The notes beneath the pieces were generated by a model. That model was not told the origin of the DNA. It saw only the letters and a program-made list of their open reading frames with translations, and did no database searches. The position numbers and the translations under genes were made by a program. Of a DNA stretch of 64,000 bases, positions 28,526 to 41,937 are shown one piece after another. Within the stretch, counting starts at the first letter, position 1. The number at the start of each line of letters is the position of its first letter. Source of the stretch: Sporothrix humicola (Eukaryota > Ascomycota > Sordariomycetes > Ophiostomatales > Ophiostomataceae); contig WNYE01000006.1 in the NCBI GenBank assembly GCA_021396245.1, positions 248,001-312,000 of the forward strand. The letters are read 5' to 3'.

Positions 28526-31500
28526 AGGCGGTTGGGGATACTTGGCGAAAGGCGAAAAGTGAAAAAGAATGTCTGACGCACGACGACAGACTGTACTGTA
28601 TTATGCTATTATGCTGTTTGGTTATGATGACGACGACTGACTTGTACATATATTTAATTACCTGGAATACCCATCACTTTTTATTAGTCTCTTTTGAGTT
28701 GCTTTCGACTGGCGTTTGCTGTGGTCAAGGATCTTGTAAGACAAATCGACATCGTTCCAAGCAAGCAATGGGATCATGCTGTTCAGTTTCTCTCACACAG
28801 AGACGCTCCCGGCCACCGGTGCCTGGATGTCTGGTTGTTTATGGGTTTTGTTGATTTGTTCGGTGTCGGCCTGGGGCTCCGCTGGCTCGCCGTTGCCCGT
28901 CTCGGGGCATCTCCATGGCCAGTTGATCTGTCGCAGTAGTGCGTCCGACACCCGGTCTTCATCTGTCAGTTTTGCCCAAATGCGGACTCGCTCTTGTTCG
29001 TCCTTTCCCTTTTTTTTTTGTCCCAAGTATACCGTATTGTACTCCCGGATTCTCGAAGGAGCCGAGCTAGCTGTAGCTCCTACGGCTTTTTATGCATGCT
29101 GCAATCCTTCAAGAGACAACTTTTCAGGTCTTTTTTGGCCTCGTTTTTCATGTCGGACATTAGTTCGATTCAGCTTGGCCGCTGAGACCATCGAGACCCG
29201 AGATCAACAATCAACGGGCCTTGTTGGGAGAACCTAACTCCTGGACAGCTGCGAGGCATACGAGGCCAGCTCGATTCGAACAAGGAACATCTGTAGATGC
29301 ATCCAATAGCGCCGCCGTAGCTTTATGCCCTCACCTTGGTGCCACTTGGTACGGTCTGCCTTGGACGATATACTTGCCATGCTCACGGAGATCGTCTCCC
29401 GCAAAGGGCCAGCGAGATTCGCTTCAACCAACGTCCACCTGTTGGATGTGCGGAACTGCGCTTCGGGAAGACAGCCAACCAGCCACGCAGGACGGAAAGC
29501 ATCTATGCAGGAAAGTGAGCCATTGGGAAACAACGCTTTCTTCTAGAAGTGGAAAGAGGTACAGAGAGGCAAACAAGCAAGAATACGAACCATGGTATGA
29601 CCCTTCCTATGGCCGGAAATGGACAATGGGCAGCAAACAGGACAATACGCATTATTTTCTAGAGCCGTGTCCAACACACTTCTGCAAATGATATGTCTGC
29701 CGACACTGTAAAAAGTAACAAAGTACAAGATAGAAAAAAAAGTGATATGAGCTGCGAGGGTTGGAGCCCGACGGGCATCGAAGAAGAAGAGAACAACAAA
29801 GGAACAGTCGCTCATGATGACTCGTCGTATTTTCTTTATTGCTCCCTAGAGTGATCTGCCCCAATCACATTGCCGCCTCCGTTCTCAACCTCATCACTCC
29901 CCAATCGAGAACGGCCGTAAGCAAAGCCACTGGCTCGAACTGGACCTTGTGTCCTGTATTGGTGACAGGGACGAATAGCAAAGCAGGAAATAATTTGTGA
30001 CTGAGAGCTGCCCCAATGTGGGCTAATCACACTCGTGAAAACTGACAGTAAAATAAACCCGAGCAAACTCATACAGATAATCAGATGGAAGGAACATAAT
30101 CTGCAAGTGAGAAGCTGAATAAATAACAGACAAAAATACAAAACAATGGGACATGCATGTGCTGGCACTTGCTTCCTCGCTCCAACACAGCTCGTCCCCT
30201 CTTTTTCTCGCCTTTCCGCGCATTGGGGGGCGTTTATCAAAGGTGCTGCTACCAAACCCCTTTTTGATGCATCTCGGCCAACATGAAAAACGAAAAACAA
30301 AAAGGCTACCGGCCCCCATTCCATAACGGAAAGCGGCGATCGCAGAAACGATGCTGCGGGTAGCCTAGTGTTTCTCTCGGCCTCAGAGGACCCCAAGTTC
30401 AGCAATCCTCCTTTGGCCCACGACCCGAAAAGACTTCCATTGCTTCCATTTGGAGGATTGGGCCGACTGTTAACATGTTGGTGATGGGCACTGGCCGTGA
30501 CGAGAGTATTTCGTGCTCTGAATACTCGCTCGCCAATCGTTCCGGGAGACCCCGAATCTTCTCCGTTGCACTTTGTGCTGCGCGCGTTGCATCGTACCTA
30601 CCGTTTTAACGTTTGCCAATACAAATACAAAGTACGACTACCTCGACGTCGTATGCAATGCTGAAATTGCAACTGTGAAATGGGCGTCAAGAAAATACAA
30701 AATAAAAAGAAAGATCCAGTCACGCAAAAGGACCAAAAAGCCATGGTAGCATTGTCCTGCCTGAAACGGGAAACCCAGAGCCGCCCGCTGCCAGAGCTCC
30801 GTCTGCCCACTGGTGCGCTTGTACTGAGTACATGGATCGTGGCGCGCTCATTCTCCGTTCCTGTCTTTTATCTTTTGGTCTGCCAAGACCTCCCACCTGG
30901 CGATCCTGGCCTGGCCCTTTGTGCCTGTACGAAATACTTCCTCGTAAGATAGTGTTGATGCGTTTGAGCGGGCATCTAGCACCTGCCTAATCGCAGAGGT
31001 ATTACAGTGCTCATCGGAATCATGATGCGAAAAACGACACTCCGTAGCGTGTCATGGTCTGGTCTGGGATGTCCGTTTTCCGCAGTTGGTGTGGCTGAAG
31101 TGAGCCGTAGTACCACCGAGGCCCTCAGAAAAGAAAAAAAACCCACCGACTCTGCGATTTTCTATCGGGGTAGTCAAGGCCGGGCTGGTATTGGGATCCT
31201 GGTCTGGCCCGGCTAGATTCCATACGTAGGGCCGAAGGTTGTTTCTCAATGTTGCTTGCTCTCGTTCCTCGGGAAGATCCTTCGTCTTTCCCGCCCACCC
31301 AGGTGACAAAAACACGATGCTGTCCGTCAGACCACGGTGAAGACAGACTCGACTTGCAAGGGGAAGAAAGGCACCGAGAAAAAAAAAGAGCATTCCGCTG
31401 TAGGAAAAGGTGAAAAGAAACTCACCCTGATGCATGAAGCTACTGTGTATAAACGGACCTCTAGCCGGGGTAACCGCTCACCAATCACAGGCTGGAAAGT

Positions 31501-34500
31501 GGGAAACCCATGAGCAAAAGCTAGAACAAGCACAATTTACACCCAAACAGCGACGGAAAAAAGCAGATACCCGGTATGGAATTGCGCAATGCAGCAGTCC
31601 AGGGTCAATTTTCTTCTCCACAGTCTCACACGTCGTCCAAGTGGGCCTTCGTCTCGGGTCCCTCCACCTTTTGAAAGAGTCAAAAGCCTTCACTGTTGGC
31701 AATTGGTAACTGCCTTCTGTGATTTGGCGGCTTGTCCCCGTAACTGAGGCTACTTGGCAGCTCCTATTTGCTTGCCATCTGTAAAATGCCGCACATATCA
31801 TACGAATCGACATGCAACTGGAAATCTTTGCATGCGTGGAAGGCCGCCACGGCAGAAAACAAGAGAGCGACGGATGATGCATGAGGCGTTGGCAGAACTT
31901 GCCATGGCAAACGAGGCGATGTGTCGGGAAAGGAAAACGAGAACACGCGATATGCCGGACACGAGGAAAGGTGAAGGGGTAGCCGACGAAAAAGCAAAGA
32001 GTTAAAATTCCGAAAACAGGCAGGTGCACGCGAAAGGCAGATCTGGAGGAGTACAAGAAAGCAGGCAGGGTATATTTGGAAGGCCATGTGCCGATTTCGT
32101 GCCCGGCGGCTTCACCGAGGGTTACAACAACGAAGCGTCTGACCTTGACGGTGCATCACCTTGAAAATGGATCAGTCAGAGCGAGGGGGGCAATTCACAA
32201 TACGGAGTACTCAGTAGCAGAGACTGGACTGCACTCGGTAAGTTGTGACAAAAGAGAGGGGAATGGTGAAAAGCGGGACCGCCGAGATTCTTTTCATCTC
32301 GGTTTCCTAGTTGAACACGGATATGCATCCTAAGCCTTGAGCTGGGCGGTAAAATCAAAGGGGCACCTCGAGAACAGTCGTTGATGCCATGACAGGCCAA
32401 AAGAAATCGCAAACAGGTTGAAAATGAAGGCACAAAAAATGGCGGGTACAGCGGCAGAATCGACCGCGAAAAGCCAAAAGGCGTTTAATACTTTGAGAGA
32501 GCTTCATGCAGGCTGCTGCAGGCTGCTGCAGCTCCGTGTGTCCTGTGCGTGCGGTGGCTCAAAAATAAATGAACAAAAATGTGACAGATCTGCTGGATGG
32601 AGGGGAACGCAATGTACAAGACAGCAAAACGCAGAAAAGGCATCACAAAACAGCAAAAGCGCGCGCGACGAAAGAGGGCGATATGCAGACTACAGAATGC
32701 GGACTGCAAAACGCAGATATGCAGGTCTTTTCTCGGTCGGCCGGGGTGTGCGATGTGGCATGGGTCTGGGATACGTGTGTCGACGGAAGAGAGGTCCAAG
32801 GTGGGTTGGCACGAAGTATCATCGCACGGAGCAATCCAACTCCAGGGTTGCCGCCTGGTAGCCTGGTCTGGACAGCTCTGGATCCAGGCCCTTGAGTTTT
32901 GTGACAGCGCCGGCTCACTGAGGAAATAACACTGAACTTGTACAGTAGAGATACAGGTACCCCGTAAATCCGTGATGATAAACCGAGGGCATCGAAAGAA
33001 CACCGGACATCTTGTGGATGTGACGAGCCAGGCAAGTGGATATGGCTGTACACTTTGTGCTCGCCATCCTATTGTGATCTTAGTTCATAACAGGTTCTGC
33101 CACGGCACGTCGAGTCTGCGTTGTGCTCTTGTTGCACTTTTTCCGGAGTAGAAAAACAAATCGAGTGTACGCCTAAAATGATCAGTCAGACGGGAACAAT
33201 AAGCCATAAGATCACACGAAGAGTAAACAATACAATGCAGAGGCAGAGCTGTCAGGACTCGACCTTTGGTCATCAGTGGCCCAAAATCCTCCGCATGCCG
33301 TGCCGGGAATAGAACTTAGCTTTGCGGCGTCGACTTTTCCAACCACACCGTGACAGCATCCTGGTACGACGTACGACTCAAGGACTTGCTGATCGAGAAC
33401 TGTTGGTCCGGCTGGCCTCGCATGGGTATCGCACGGTGAAGCGTGGTAGAGGAGCGGGGCAGGGTGTGTTGAAGAGGTGAGTGTCGAGCTGTCCGCCGTC
33501 GTACCCTGAGCCCTCTGCGGGTCTTGTCTGGCAAAAGGAAGCAACAGAAAGAAAAAGAAAACAGCCAAAACGAAAACGGGTGGTCTGCCGTCGCGACAGT
33601 TTGGCCAAGCACTCACAGAAAGCGAATCAAGACTCCGCAGGCGGGGCGGCCCTGTAGTATTACTCCGTCACGGTGGATGGCGTAGCGTTGCAGAAAAAGA
33701 TTGCAGGACAACAAACACAGAGACACAGATGTGAGGCGAACAAGTGCAGAGGGAGTGCAGGACCAAAAAATAAAGAACAACAAAACAGCACAGAGGGCGG
33801 CAGTGATTGGAAGCTCGAGTGGGTGCAAAGGCTGCAAAGGGACGGTGGCGGGCAATGTTTCGATGCAGGTGGACAGATGAAGCTGTGAGATGCGCGTGCC
33901 GTGGCAGGTTGAGGGTTGAAGAGTGGAGGATGCAAAAGTGAAGACGAGGAGAGAGAGGAAATACAACGCGCGACAACATGAGGGCGGCGATGGCACCCAC
34001 CCCCGGAACAAAAATCAAGACAGGAAAGAGGGACATGCATAGAGCCTGATGTCCGTCTATTGCACCTGCCGTCTATGGATTTTTTGTGCATCGCGTTCTC
34101 CTTTCCTGCCTTGACGACCCTCTTTGGGCGCTGATTATGCGGATTGCACTTTCCTCGTCAGGTCCGGAGAGGGCAGGAGCACAAATGCGCTCAATGGCAA
34201 ACTGGGCAGGAACAGTTTGACGAGGCAGGAATCAAAACGAATTTTGGGAAGCTGCGTGGCGCCATTGTTTACTTTGGAAAGAGCGAGGGGCGAGACACGA
34301 CCAAACAACAATGAGACTGGCCAAACAGAAAATTGGTGGGTTTGCTGCGGAAGGTGCGACCAGGTGGGATGCTCTTTTTGTCAAGCCGAGGACAGTGGAA
34401 CGGCAAGGCCAGAATTGTGCATCTACACTTTTTGAGAACGTCGTATCTTGCAAAGTTACAACATTATCAAAAGATACATCCAAGCCCGGTTCAACGCAGG

Positions 34501-37500
34501 CACTCAGTTCCGTTTTCATCCTCCCATTTTCTTCCACCTCTGAGAAACGGCAATCCCCTCTTCACCCTTGCACACCCCCTGTCACCCACTGCACGTGCGC
34601 ACGCGTGCCAACTAACAAAAGCAAAAATAGGCGTAAAAGCCAAAAAGAAGAAAAGAAAGCCAGGGCCGGGAAGGGAAGGGCCTGACCCCCAACGCCAGGC
34701 GGCACGACATCCCACGCCAGGGTAGCCAGCCAGATTAGCCCGCCGTCGCCATTTGGACGAACCTGGGGGATCGGCTGCATTCCTATTCGCAAGGGGCCTA
34801 TCAAATCTCCCGGGGCGTGGTATCTCGTGTGGGGAGCGCTGCAGAAACAAAACAACTGGCAAAAGCTGCAAAGCTGCAAAGTTGCACAGCCAGACCTGGC
34901 CAGGCCAGACAGAGGAAGCCAACACAGCAGAACCAGGGCCCGAACAGAGCATCCAGACGCAGGACACCTGTGTCCGCTGTACGATGCCTATCCGTGTGCG
35001 CCAAGTGTGCTCTGCGCGTTTGTACGGCACTTTTCGAAGCTTTTGTGTTGTGCTATTGCGTTGGCCGTCGTGTCCAGTCAAAGGCTGGGCTGACACTGGA
35101 TTTGTTTACTGGACACGGTGAACCTATTTACGAGCACGGGTTTGTCACAACAAGGTATTGTCAAGACATGTACTCGGATATTCCCATTTCCATCTCGCCC
35201 CTTTTATTGTTGTTTCTCGCATTCCTGCTCGTTTTAATCGCCTATTCTTGTACAAAAAAGGCTGGCTCAAGGAAAGCCTGAGCTGACACACGAGGCTTGC
35301 TAGGTTCTGCGGCCCTTTGAGGCTTTTCTTGCCTTGGTGCCACAAGAAAGGCAGAGACATCTCGACAGAAATGCCCTTTTCACCCTGGTCAGGCCCCCAA
35401 GCTTGTGCCAAGTGAAGCCCAGGCCACACGCCAGGAACCAGGCTCAAGAAAATGCCAGTAGGCCCGCAGGCCCGCCTCACGCAAACTGTATTGTCTCGCG
35501 CTCCCGCTGTCCCGCAAACCCGTCGAGCCCTTTTTTCGTGTTATTGTTGAGTCTCTTCTCCTACCCCGTGGGACCCCTCGAACTACCTCTTCGGCTGCCA
35601 CAATCCGTTGCATCCCAAGGTCGCTCACCTCTGTCTCGGCCGATTTCCATGTCGGAAGTACAAGGCGACACCCAAAACTACGCGTACAGTCAGGTCTCTC
35701 CGCCCGCCCTGCCCTCCCTTTGACAATCTTTGGGAATCTCTCGTTGCACAGGATACTCCAAGCCCTTTTTCCCCTAATACCTTTTCCTCCTTTGTCTTTT
35801 CCCCCTGTCGGGAAGAGCGGGAGGTAACGGTGCAATGGGTATTACTCTCTTCTTGAGGGAGATGACACACGTGCTGCACGAAAGAGGATAAAATGAGTGA
35901 CGACAGCGGTACAACGTATTTGTACGCTGCAACAGAAAGACAGACAAAGACCTCGATGGGGAACGATGAGGCTGGCGGCTTGGCCCGGTGAGGGAGAAGG
36001 CCTTGGAGCCCAGTGCCGGTTGGACCAATGGTGTTTGTGCTGTGCTCGGTGTCGAAAGTCGAGGACGGGGGAGGGAGCACATCACATCACACATCTGTGC
36101 GAGACATGGCCCTGGTCGGCCACGGGAAATACAAGTAAGAAAGTATCTTACGTCTTTCCTCGCTTGGGTTGCAGCGCAAAGCACAAGCAAAAAAAGGAAA
36201 CAGGAAAAAGAAAGCAAACAGTCGTAACTCGACACCACTCAACCAACAGGTCACAGCTCCGTCCCGCAACCAGCGCACTGTTCTTTTTGTCTCTCCCCTA
36301 GTCCAGATCCCGTAACCCGCCTTTGCCTAGTACGAAAAAAGCAGATCCCCGGTTGTGGAAATGCCTGTGGCGGCAAAGGAGCCAGCAAGGACGGGAGAAG
36401 GCGAAGAGAAGGGGCGGGAAGGGAATGGAACGGCAAGAAACACAGATACAGACAAAATGAGCAATGAGGTTACTTGCTGCCATCCGCGATGCTGGAAATA
36501 GAAATAGCCGAAACGAAGCAAGACACGAAATAAAAGGACCAGGAAATTTAGGGGGGAAAGAAGGGAGCTCTGAGAAAAAGAATACTGTGTAAAAGAAAAA
36601 CGACGGGGACGTGCCTGGGCGCGTATTGACCCAAGAGTGGGGGGCTGGCCAAGAGGGCATTCACAGACATAGAGCTGCCGTCTTTCCTCGATCCGCGTCG
36701 TTTGACGTCCTTTTTGTCAACTGGGTGGCGTGGGTTGTGCATATCTTGCCTGTCCTGCAGCTCGGCGGCCTGCCTTGCCTGGCCTGACAATGGCCGGCTC
36801 TTCTGGCTTGTTTTTGTGTGTGCCTTGGGTCCTTGATCTTTCGAGGCTCCCTCTTTTGTTTTCACGCATCCTTGCAAATTTCTTTTTGGTACTTTTTCTC
36901 CTCGCGCGGGAGTTCCCTTCTCGCGTCAGATGCGTATTTCTTGCATGAGACACACATTGACAAACCTGCGGATACTTTTTAGAGTCTAAATCGTCGAAAT
37001 GTACCTTTATTGTGTCGGCCTTTTTTTTCTTCTACACCTACCTTTCTTGTTTATTAGACCATCTTCGTACTCGTGTATCTCACTTATCATTCTCGTCCCT
37101 TTTGCTTCTGATCATGACTTGGCAAAGAAAAGCCATGAGCTCTTATGCACGGCCGGCCTCGTCCAACGCAGCCCCCTGTTCTGCCACATATTCGTGCATG
37201 TCTTCCCAGAACAAAAACAGAATTATTACCAAAATTGAAGGGTACTTACATACAAGTGCATCGTAAAGTTCCATGGAATACGACTCGTCGCAGCGATCTC
37301 GAGTCTCTTTTCTCTTTTCAAAAGGCTGGCGGAACTCGCTGCCCTGTCGTGGCGGCTAGCCCATGGGTCGTCCAAGACACAAATGCTTGTTTTGCGAACC
37401 TGGTGATTGTTTACCCCTCCTTATTATCTCACACACTCTACCAGTCATCTTTCACTCACCTTTGTTAGCCCTTGCACACCTGGAAATAACCATTGTATCT

Positions 37501-38200
37501 TGTTCCATCCCCCGTCGATTTTCGGGTAGATCAAGGTCAGGAGCCATCTCTGTCACAAAAAATCAACGGAAGCGCCCCGTGGGAGAGGGGATTTGAGCGG
37601 GCACAAAGAGGGGACAGGGAAATGGGTTCGCTGCAACATCGAGCCGAGGTGCAGCTAAAATGGTGGCCTCGATGCTTGATTGACGTTGCAGCCTCCTATT
37701 TTCACGGCTCGCAAGCTCTTTCTTGTGTTTCTGTGCTGTTCTACAGAACGAGGTAAGTATGCTCTCCTTGTTCGGGTGAGGGAAAGAGCTAATTTAGCTC
37801 CTGCTGTCCTAATTCCCATTTCCCATTTTGCATTCCCTCTCCTATTTCCAGACCGGGTCGGTCGTCGGTCCCTCTTTCCTCATGTTTTCGCTCCTCTTGA
37901 CCCCCGTCCTTGTCAGAGGGAAAGAGGCCAAAGATGCCCACTTTCACAAGCCCCGGCTCCCGTTCACCTTTTTTGACCTTTTTTGTCAGTCTTTTTTCGC
38001 GCGTCAAGCATACTATTTCTACTTCTCGTAACGAACAACCGCAAGCTTCTCCAGTTTTCCCGCATGGTGTCGCTGGTGCTGCTCGGTCGGCTGCCCGCAC
38101 CGCGCCTTTCACCGACGGGGAGTGACGAGAAAAAAAAAAGAAACGCCGGTGCATTATACGCAGATGGGAAGGTGCTCACTACGCTGCCTCTACTTCCTTG
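28526..38200. other. Gene-poor region, left part (about 9.7 kb)
   Basis: I recognise no coding gene, RNA gene or mobile element. Open frames reach at most about 190 codons, start and end without shared composition, and carry no family motif. Base composition is mixed with frequent A-rich or T-rich runs. Short direct repeats are present (TGCAGGCTGC near 32507-32531, GCTGCAAA near 34865-34886). It could be regulatory DNA, a long non-coding RNA or degenerate sequence. Confidence 0.5.
32507..32531. repeat. Decamer repeat TGCAGGCTGC, 2.5 copies
   Basis: Two perfect copies plus TGCAG. Because TGCAGGCTGC with GCAGCCTGCA-type complementarity is partly palindromic, it could also fold. Confidence 0.7.
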
Positions 38201-41200
38201 TTCTTGCCCTTTTTCTTCATTTTCGCCTTTTTAGCTGCGATGTGCCCCCAGTATTACTGTAGTCTCGTCCGCTCCTTCCCTACTTGTGTTTCTGTGCCGA
38301 GCTGGATAGTGCCAGTCGTGCCTTCCACAATCCGTTCATTCCAGTCCGACCCCCTCCATTGTCCCCTTTTCCCCGTACTCGCCCTTCATTCTGGCACATC
38401 ACTCTCCTGGTTTCCGTGTCCCGCGACCCGCAACTCTTTACAGCTTGTAGCCCACGCACCACACAACCGCCCATTCAGCGGCCCCTCCCTGCCTACCTCG
38501 CTTGTCCTTTCAAAGCTCTTATTTATCTGTGTCCTCGTTCGCTCCTTCCCTGTGAATAAAGCTTTACTGCTCCCCTCCTTCCTTGGCTAGGTACCCGTAA
38601 CCCATCGTACCTTCCTCGCCTTCCTTGTGATAAACACATGCACATCTCAGACGAGCACACCTTCCGAAAAGGCAGCTACGACCACGCCAACCACGTAGAC
38701 CGGAGGAAAGCTCGCCCAGAATACCGTCGACGGCGCTTTCTACATGCGACCCTGTTTTTGCCCTGCCTGGCTAGAGTCAACACCGTGCCTGCCGTCGGGA
38801 CGTCAAACGCTTTAAAGCTCCTTTTTTATGGTAGGTCCATACTCCGGACACGCACCTTCATGGGGTGACGGCGGCAGGAGCTACTCTTGTGTCCTGTGCT
38901 GGCGATTACCCCGTAAACACTGGTCTGCGTCGTAGATACTCCGTGGATTCGAGACCTCCATTCGCCAGCACGTCGCTCCCGCACACTACGCAACACCACC
39001 ACTACCACTTCACTACCACCCACACACCCACAACTACACAACCCACACTCCCCCCCTCCCGCCCACTTACACCACACACACGCAAACATGCCTACTTCGG
39101 AGAAGTCTCGTCTCTTTCCGCTGAGCACGCTAGTCCTGCCTTCTCATGTACTTTCCGCCAGTTAGCCGCCGCTTTTCCTTTTTCCTTCACCTATCTTCTC
39201 TGCTTCTTCCCCGTCCAGGTCTCTTTTTCTCAACGACGACCCCCCTTCTTGAAGCTTCTCTCCCCCTCTTCTTTTTTCTTTGCCCTTCACTCCTTTGCAG
39301 CAAGCCTCTGACAGCAGCAGAGCTCCAGTTCGACGCAACCATACGTCGTAGATACACGGAGCAGCAAGCATCATAGAAAGCAGAGAAGAGCCTCTGACCC
39401 TTTCCCGTCCAGGTCTCTCGTGCTCCGGTCGGCCTCGTTCTTTTTGTCAACAGTCAACACACGCTCTTTCAAACACTCCACACTCTTACGGTCTTTCTTC
39501 GTTTACATTTTTGCGTCAACAGCAGCCACGCCCGTTTACTCTCGCTTCAGCCTGTTTCGATATTTTGTCGTCTATCTTGTCTCTCTTTCATCCAGTTTCC
39601 GTTCTCGCCACGGCCGTTTTCGGTTCCCCCCACGAACAACCAGTGTGGTAGAAAGCTACCGTCTCTGTATTTTTATTTTATTTTATTTCATAGTTTATTT
39701 GTTTCTCTCGGTCTCTCTTCACGTCCCCTCGGCTGCAGGTTCGATTCGGCTGCCGTCTCCCCGCCTCCCACATTGAACAGCCCAGAGTCTCGCTCGCCCT
39801 GCTTCTCCTGGTTCTTCAGTGCCAGCGTGGTTGGCTGAAAATCTGGGGCGGTGGTGACCCTGTCTTGTTGCAGCTCACTATAAGAAGCTGATGCCCGAGC
39901 AGCAAGCTACATCAGCATCCCGGATTCACGACCGAGAGGTCCTGAGACAGACTCGCACGCACCACGGCCTACTGCAACTGGCTCAACTGTCTCCCGCTCC
40001 CACCCTTTCTCACCACCCGAGGAGACGAACGCCTTGGTATATCTTGCCGCACAGCAAAATATCAAATCGAGATAACCACCAGTCAAATATCCGCACGTCG
40101 CTGTTGGCATGAACAGCCTTTGCTAAAGATATCTCTTTTGTCCTCTATTTTTTTCTCTTCACTTTTCCTTCCTCCTCTTCTCGTGGCAGTTCACCCCTCT
40201 CATCCATTCTCCATCAGCCAGTGGATCTACGCGCCCATCTCCCTCCCCCCTTCTCTCTTCGCTATCTCCAGGGTCTCAACCGAGCGGCAAAACAGAAAAG
40301 GACGGCCCAAGGCGACAACAAGATCACAATTTTGGGTATCAAAATATCTCTCAGCAAAACACCATCACCATCTCCACACGGGACGGCGGACATATCCTAG
40401 GAGCCTAAGAAAATATATCGGACGACACGAGCCCAAGCCACCAGAACGACGACTGCAAGGACCAGCCAAGGCCAACAGGACAGCGACAACGGCACCAGCG
40501 CAGCCGTATTTTGTCAAACGCCCGCTCAAGTGCGTCGATTCTTCGTGTCTCTCCATCTATCACGGTTCTTTTGCTTCACTTGCCAGCACAGGTAAACACG
40601 GCTTTCGGTACCTTCACTCCGTCTATCGGCACAGCCCAGCGTCTTCCTGGCCTGCCTGTTCATTCACGCTCTTTTTCTCTTTTTTGTTCCACCAGCGCAC
40701 ACCACTGCTGCCCGATTCGCCCATTCACCACTCACCCACCCTTTTTCTGTTCTGCCACCCTCCCGTGCCTCGTTGCCACCCTCGAGGGACCTTTTTGAAT
40801 GAGCAAGAATACCACTCTGCCAGCCACAGTAATTACCAGAACCAGCAGCGGCATCACACACAGCAAATCAGAGTCTCACGCCAGCACCCCGACGACAACT
40901 GGACTGACGGCACCGCAAGGGGGGAACACTACCGGTGACAGTGATAACACGAACTAGAACGAAGAAAGAAGAAAGAAAGAGGAAATTCACCGGCAACAAC
41001 GGCGGTAGCAGCAGAAGACGTCGCTTTCCAAGAACAACCGATCCTTCCCTGGGCCGTCTCCCGCTACCTTATTCTCCTTTTCCAACTTTCTTTTTCTCTG
41101 CTTGTGCGCCGTTATACTGCGTACGCACGCTTCTCCTCTAGGCTCTCTCTCTCTCTCACTCTCAGTCCGTCTTCTTGTCCGCCTATTGGAGCCCCAGGCT

Positions 41201-41937
41201 TGTTTACCTACCACGTTGTTTACCATACCCATCAACCAATCTCGCTTTTCCTGTGGCGACAGGCTTCTTCTACCCATCCTTCCCCCCTCATCACCCCGTG
41301 TGGTTCGGTTTCGATCCCAGCCCAACATCCGTCACGGCCCTTTCCTTAGCTCGAACGCCTTTACTTGTCACTATCCCCGTGACGGCCTTCTCGACAACTC
41401 AACTACCAGGGCTTTCTGTTCTCGATTATTGTATATTCCGTCTTATTTATTTTACTTCGGTCTCAGCATCATCTCAGTACAGTCCAGAATCACTCGAAGT
41501 ATATCACTTTGGAAGTTCACGCCTGCTATATAATTCACGCACGTCTGTTCCAACATCACTCTGCAGTCATCAGGCACTTCATAGCTCTCCATCACCTTCA
41601 TCTCACTTTTTCTTCACTTCTGGGACACCATCTAATTTTTCGTCTTCTTCGTCCCTATGGAGTGACACACGATACACCCCTTTCAACTTGACACCTCGTT
41701 GGATCGCTTCCTTGTCATGAACTCGTTTAGCGTTCGATAACATTTTCTGTTTCATTTATACCCCCTTTTTCCCCGCTTACCATCTCGCCTGCCTTGCTAG
41801 CACGCTTCCGCAGAGGAATACGCATTCCGCAAATCGACGACACTTTCCCCGACATCCTACGGCAGGATAAGGAAGATATACAAGAAAGGCTTGCATCGTG
41901 AGCAACCTTTCAGCCGGCATCGACTGCCTCGCGGAGC
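38201..41937 (+). other. Pyrimidine-rich region, possible long leader of the caspase-like gene
   Basis: About 3.7 kb in which the + strand is strongly C/T-rich with many CTTT, TTCC and CTCTCT runs. It includes an ACC/CA-rich microsatellite-like stretch at about 38985-39085. This asymmetry is the same as seen in the short leaders of other genes in the window, so an unusually long 5' leader with upstream exons is plausible. No protein-coding gene is recognised. Confidence 0.4.

Noticed and set aside
29221..29310. B-box-like GATTCGAAC in the gene-poor region
   Set aside because: No five-base T-stem or cloverleaf could be built on either strand.
29836..30405. 189-codon minus frame in the gene-poor region
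   Set aside because: Mixed hydrophobic and polar runs without domain, codon bias or a plausible promoter.
33290..33330. CCGGGAATAGAAC resembling a tRNA T-arm on the minus strand
   Set aside because: The loop does not match TTCGA and no matching stem or A-box was found.
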